Source of the DNA: Methylobacterium adhaesivum | Lineage (GTDB): Bacteria > Pseudomonadota > Alphaproteobacteria > Rhizobiales > Beijerinckiaceae | Length of the DNA stretch: 64,000 nucleotides | Direction: 5' to 3' | NCBI RefSeq assembly: GCF_022179065.1 | Contig: NZ_BPQD01000007.1 | Coordinates: forward strand, 372,001-436,000 | In this document: piece after piece, positions 61,701 to 64,000 of the stretch | Layout: the number at the start of each line of letters is the position of its first letter | Position numbering within the stretch: the stretch's first letter is position 1 | Translations under genes and position numbers: made by a program | The notes under the pieces: model-generated | What the model was told of the DNA's origin: nothing | Database searches by the model: none | What the model saw: only the letters and a program-made list of their open reading frames with translations

Positions 61701-63665
61701 GGCGTTCTGCGGATCGGCGTCGGTGAAGCGCACGTCGCCGGTGATGACGCCGCTCGCGTTGTTGGCGAGCGTCGCGGTGCCGGCGCCGTAGACCACGATA
61801 GCCTGGCCGCCCGCCGGGCCGGTGATGGCGCCGTCGTTGACGATGGTGAAGCTCTGCGCCCGGCCCTGGATGGCGCGGACCCCAGTGCCGGCGCCGCTGA
61901 TCGTGCCGCCGGCGCGGTTGGTGACGGTCAGCGCCGCGACGTCATCGTCGGAGTCGATGGCCGCGACGGCCGCCGTGCCGGTGCTGGTGGCCGAACGTGT
62001 CGCCGAGATGGTGCCGCTGTTGGTGATTGCCATGGAGGCGATGTTCTCGCCGGCATAGATGCCGCGCGAGATGCCGATGCCGTTCTCGGTCACCGCGATG
62101 GTGCCGTTGTTGGTCACCGACACGTTGGCGAAGTCGGCGCCCGTGGAATTCGTCAGCACGCCGTAGACGCGGGTCGCCGAGGTGTTGGCGCGGCCCGCCG
62201 CGCCGGTGCCCGTCAGGGTGCCGTTGTTGACCAGACTCGTGTTCGAGCCCGATAGGTTCACGGTCTTGTTGGTGAGCGTGTTGTTGACGGTGAGCTGCGC
62301 GCCCGCGCCCGTCACCTGGATCAGGCCGCCGACGTTCTGGGTCGAGCCGGCCCCGAGGGTGAGGTTGCCGCCCGCCACCGTGAGGTTGCCCGAGAGAGTC
62401 TGCACCGAGCCGCTGGCCGTGGTCCAGGCGCTGCCGGCAGCGGTCTGGTTGAGACCCGTGAAGCCCGTGAGCGTGCCCGTGAGGGTGCCGTTGCCGGAGA
62501 GGTTGAGGGTGTTGGTGCCGAGGCCCTGCGCGGTAATGTTGCCGCCGATGCTGGAGCCCGTGCCGAGGTTCACCGTGTTCACGGTTCCGGCAACGTCGAG
62601 GAACGACAGGCCGCCGGAGATACGGCCGGTGTTGTTCACGGTCTGGCTGCCGCCGCCGAAAGCAACGTTGCCGTTGATCGTGCCCGCATTGGTGAGGGTG
62701 CCGGTGCGGCGCAGGTTCACCACCGTCGCGGCGGTCTGGAGATCCTGGTCGAAGTTGCGCACGTCGCCGTTGATGACGCCGGTGGCCGTGTTGGTGATGA
62801 CGGTGTTGTAGGCGCGCTGGGTGGTGGCGTCGCCGGCATTGCCGGCGTTCACCGCGAAGGTGGCGATGGCCGCCTCGCCCGCGGTGGTGTTGGTGATGGT
62901 GCCGCTGTTGTTGATCTCGTACTGCGCGGCCCGGCCCGAGATCGCGCGGGTGTTGGCACCCGTGGCGGTGATCCGGCCGGAGGCGGAATTGTTGACCACG
63001 AGGCGGTCGGTGTCGTCGTCGGAATCGACGCCCGCGACGACGGCGGTGGAGGCCGTGGCGGAGGTGCCGCGCGTGGCCGAGATCAGACCGGTGTTGTTGA
63101 GGGTGAACAGCGTGGTGTTCTCGCCGGAATAGATGCCCCGCGCGATGCCGTTGCCGTTCTGCGTCACCGCGATGGTACCGGAGTTGTTGACCGTGGTGCT
63201 CTCGTACTGGGCGCCGTTCGGGGCGCTCGAATAGGCGCCGTAGATCCGCGTCGTGGTGTTGCCGGCGGGCGCCGTCAGGGTGATCGTGCCGGTGTTGTTC
63301 AGGGTCGAGCGGTCACCCGCCAGGTTCACGCCGAAATTGTCTCGGTTCTGCGGCGCGCCGTTGTCGATGATGCCGGCGTTGTTGACCACGCTCGTTCCGT
63401 TCACCCGCACGTTGGTGAAGCTCGGGTTGGTGCCGCTGCTCGTTTGCTGCGAGCCCAGGGTGGCGCCGGATTGAATGTTGACCGTCAGGCCCGTCACACC
63501 GGCCGGCGCGACGAAGCCTGTCGGCTGCGCGTCGGTGCACGTCACGGTTTGTCCGCTTGCGGGCGAGGCAGGCTGGCATGCCGCCGAGGCTTCGGCGATC
63601 GCGAGGGCCCAAACCGGAACACTCGCCATCAATGAGCGCCGCAGCACTTGACCTTGCCTCGACAT
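58716..63665 (-). CDS. Autotransporter with repeated passenger domain
   Basis: A 1,649-residue protein. Residues about 1-29 form a signal peptide (ALAIAEASAA). The passenger (residues about 30-1350) is a beta-helix rich in N, T, G and S, with short NSGTI and NNGTI steps. Two long near-identical repeats of about 340 residues follow a diverged first copy. Residues about 1370-1649 are the outer-membrane beta-barrel (GYGVWATGYGQFG; AGMAGGIDFHPQVGTVLGIA; GRLETATTVFDG), ending in FRYTF with the required terminal aromatic residue. It secretes its own passenger to the cell surface; adhesion is a common role. GGGGGG precedes the start. Confidence 0.9.
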   Translation of the reverse strand: MSRQGQVLRRSLMASVPVWALAIAEASAACQPASPASGQTVTCTDAQPTGFVAPAGVTGLTVNIQSGATLGSQQTSSGTNPSFTNVRVNGTSVVNNAGIIDNGAPQNRDNFGVNLAGDRSTLNNTGTITLTAPAGNTTTRIYGAYSSAPNGAQYESTTVNNSGTIAVTQNGNGIARGIYSGENTTLFTLNNTGLISATRGTSATASTAVVAGVDSDDDTDRLVVNNSASGRITATGANTRAISGRAAQYEINNSGTITNTTAGEAAIATFAVNAGNAGDATTQRAYNTVITNTATGVINGDVRNFDQDLQTAATVVNLRRTGTLTNAGTINGNVAFGGGSQTVNNTGRISGGLSFLDVAGTVNTVNLGTGSSIGGNITAQGLGTNTLNLSGNGTLTGTLTGFTGLNQTAAGSAWTTASGSVQTLSGNLTVAGGNLTLGAGSTQNVGGLIQVTGAGAQLTVNNTLTNKTVNLSGSNTSLVNNGTLTGTGAAGRANTSATRVYGVLTNSTGADFANVSVTNNGTIAVTENGIGISRGIYAGENIASMAITNSGTISATRSATSTGTAAVAAIDSDDDVAALTVTNRAGGTISGAGTGVRAIQGRAQSFTIVNDGAITGPAGGQAIVVYGAGTATLANNASGVITGDVRFTDADPQNATTANRRNSTTTNAGRIAGNIQYGMGSHTLTNTGAITGNITYADVAASQNTVNLGTGSSIGGNITATGQGTNTLNLSGTGTLTGTVTGFTSLNQTGAGSAWTTASGSVQNLSGNLTVAGGNLTLGAGSTQNVGGLIQVTGAGAQLTVNNTLTNKTVNLSGSNTSLVNNGTLTGTGAAGRANTSATRVYGVLTNSTGADFANVSVTNNGIIAVTENGIGISRGIYAGENIASMAITNAGTISATRNGTGTAAVAAIDSDDDVAALTVTNRAGGTISGTGTGVRAIQGRAQSFTIVNDGAITGPAGGQAIVVYGAGTATLTNNASGVITGDVRFTDADPQNTTTANRRNSTTTNAGRIAGNIQYGMGSHTLTNTGAITGNIAFADVAASRNTVTLGTGSTIGGTITATGLGINALNLTGTGTLASTVTGFTTLREADGAWTLASGSTQTFSGGATVVGGALTVNSTLNANTTVGTAGTLAGTGRVVGTLTNAGIVAPGSAAAPTGTLTVAGNYVQGASGTLQSAVTADGQAARLVTTGTATLGGTASLIAAAGTYLPNTRYTVLTAAGGVNGTFATVTDSGTLPFLIRPVASTDANNAYVTLAQQSFGLVAQTGNQANVARGLDAALANNPQALLVIDNQSNAGIAATLDRISGQSYASLADPQLRSGRAFGSQLLSRAYAASTEAGPTGFTLPPTVYAADMPNRAAPSAPRFIETSRGYGVWATGYGQFGRVDSTANAAGRSETVAGMAGGIDFHPQVGTVLGIAAGYGSVDVGLNRTGERAHTDNAQVGLYGGFNSGALYANATVGYAHTEGRVNRSLGLAQIQSGGAQGKVSGDQFISAGELGYRFALAPTTVLSPFVGFQVNTFAQDRVTEGSAGPLSLTIAAKDFLSARTLVGGRLETATTVFDGRPVSFWVKAAYVHDFADVSRTIGASFTLVPTVPFAVSGRRLDRDRALVGLGVSTELAPGLAGFLGYDAELASTDTIQAVRGGFRYTF
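60571..62435 (-). repeat. Long near-identical internal direct repeat
   Basis: Two arms, 60571-61412 and 61588-62435, are nearly identical in DNA, differing at scattered bases and by 6 bp in length. The offset is 1,017 bp, then 1,023 bp. Both are in frame in the autotransporter gene. The identity suggests a recent duplication or gene conversion. Confidence 0.88.
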
Positions 63666-64000
63666 CGCACCCCCCAAAAATTCTGTAATTTTATTGTCGC
63701 AATGCTCGCACGTCGGGCGAGCGGGACGGACGATTACTGAGGATACGGATAGAGTCAAAAAATAGTTCGCCCTCATCTGTCGAGTCGCAGTCTTTGAACC
63801 GAAACGATGCAAAACGATCACACATTACCCTCAGAATATTCTCATAAGTCTCTTAAACTATGGATTATACGCAGAAATAGTATTTCAAAGTTGCAAATTA
63901 TTTAGGATATTTCGGCAATCGCTCCGCCGGATGGATTGGCTGCTGCGCAGGAGCACGGACGGACCCACGTGAGGTTGGCACCTGCCCTTCCGGGGCGATC
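63666..64000. other. AT-rich region upstream of the autotransporter gene
   Basis: The part 63680-63920 is much richer in A and T than the rest of the window. A perfect TATAAT lies on the minus strand at 63864-63869, about 200 bases before the start, but no -35 element stands at 16-18 bp from it. It probably holds the promoter. No gene is recognisable up to the window edge. Confidence 0.5.

Noticed and set aside
60603-62255. A 550-codon plus-strand open frame opposite the autotransporter repeats
   Set aside because: It mirrors the repeats of the autotransporter gene and has the arginine- and alanine-rich content typical of antisense frames.

Overview
This window looks like chromosomal DNA of a high-GC alphaproteobacterium, most likely of the Hyphomicrobiales and possibly close to Methylobacteriaceae. 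The evidence is an NepR-EcfG general stress response pair, a CbbR-controlled set of Calvin-cycle genes, an intracellular PHB depolymerase, a UbiK/YbjN/ProC neighbourhood and strong GC bias at third codon positions. The genus is inference. No insertion sequence, prophage, CRISPR array or rRNA operon is visible.

Layout. 1-7.7 kb: partial PHB depolymerase, a glutathione S-transferase, a two-component system, ubiK, a YbjN-domain gene, proC, a TetR-type regulator, and a DUF4142 gene with a textbook EcfG promoter. 8-15 kb: polA, a MntA-HepT pair, a YihY/BrkB membrane protein and a YbaL/Kef-type antiporter. 15.2-23.2 kb: a complete fructose phosphotransferase operon (fruB-fruK-fruA plus an OprB porin) divergent from a LacI-type regulator, with two operator-like palindromes between them. 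23.2-27.8 kb: a 1,500-residue multi-domain glycosyltransferase with twelve short N-terminal repeats. 27.8-32.9 kb: small acidic proteins, a DUF2254 membrane protein, cysK, a META-domain protein and a small HTH protein. 32.9-38.7 kb: cbbR with an oxidoreductase gene, divergent from cbbF-cbbP-rpe-cbbY; no RuBisCO gene is present here. 39-43.9 kb: two threonine tRNAs, nepR-ecfG, a PglK-like ABC transporter, an OhrR regulator and a Nudix protein. 44-47 kb: a transporter and two oxidoreductases with twin-arginine-like leaders, in one overlapping unit.

47-58.7 kb is a surface-glycan island. Two minus-strand glycosyltransferase genes are divergent from a four-gene plus-strand operon in which each junction overlaps by 4 bp: a methyltransferase-like protein, a GSCFA-kinase fusion, an SGNH hydrolase and a glycosyltransferase-kinase fusion. 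A separate glycosyltransferase gene follows. The two fusion proteins share a duplicated C-terminal half made of a short HPDL/HY/HG/EGR motif unit followed by a P-loop kinase. The same unit is repeated twelve times in the large glycosyltransferase 27 kb away. This shared architecture is the strongest candidate for an undescribed system in the window. The window ends with a 1,649-residue autotransporter that contains an almost perfect 1-kb internal duplication.

Regulatory signals that can be read directly are the EcfG promoter (GGAAC-N16-CGTT), the fructose operators, a direct repeat next to cbbR, and several terminators.
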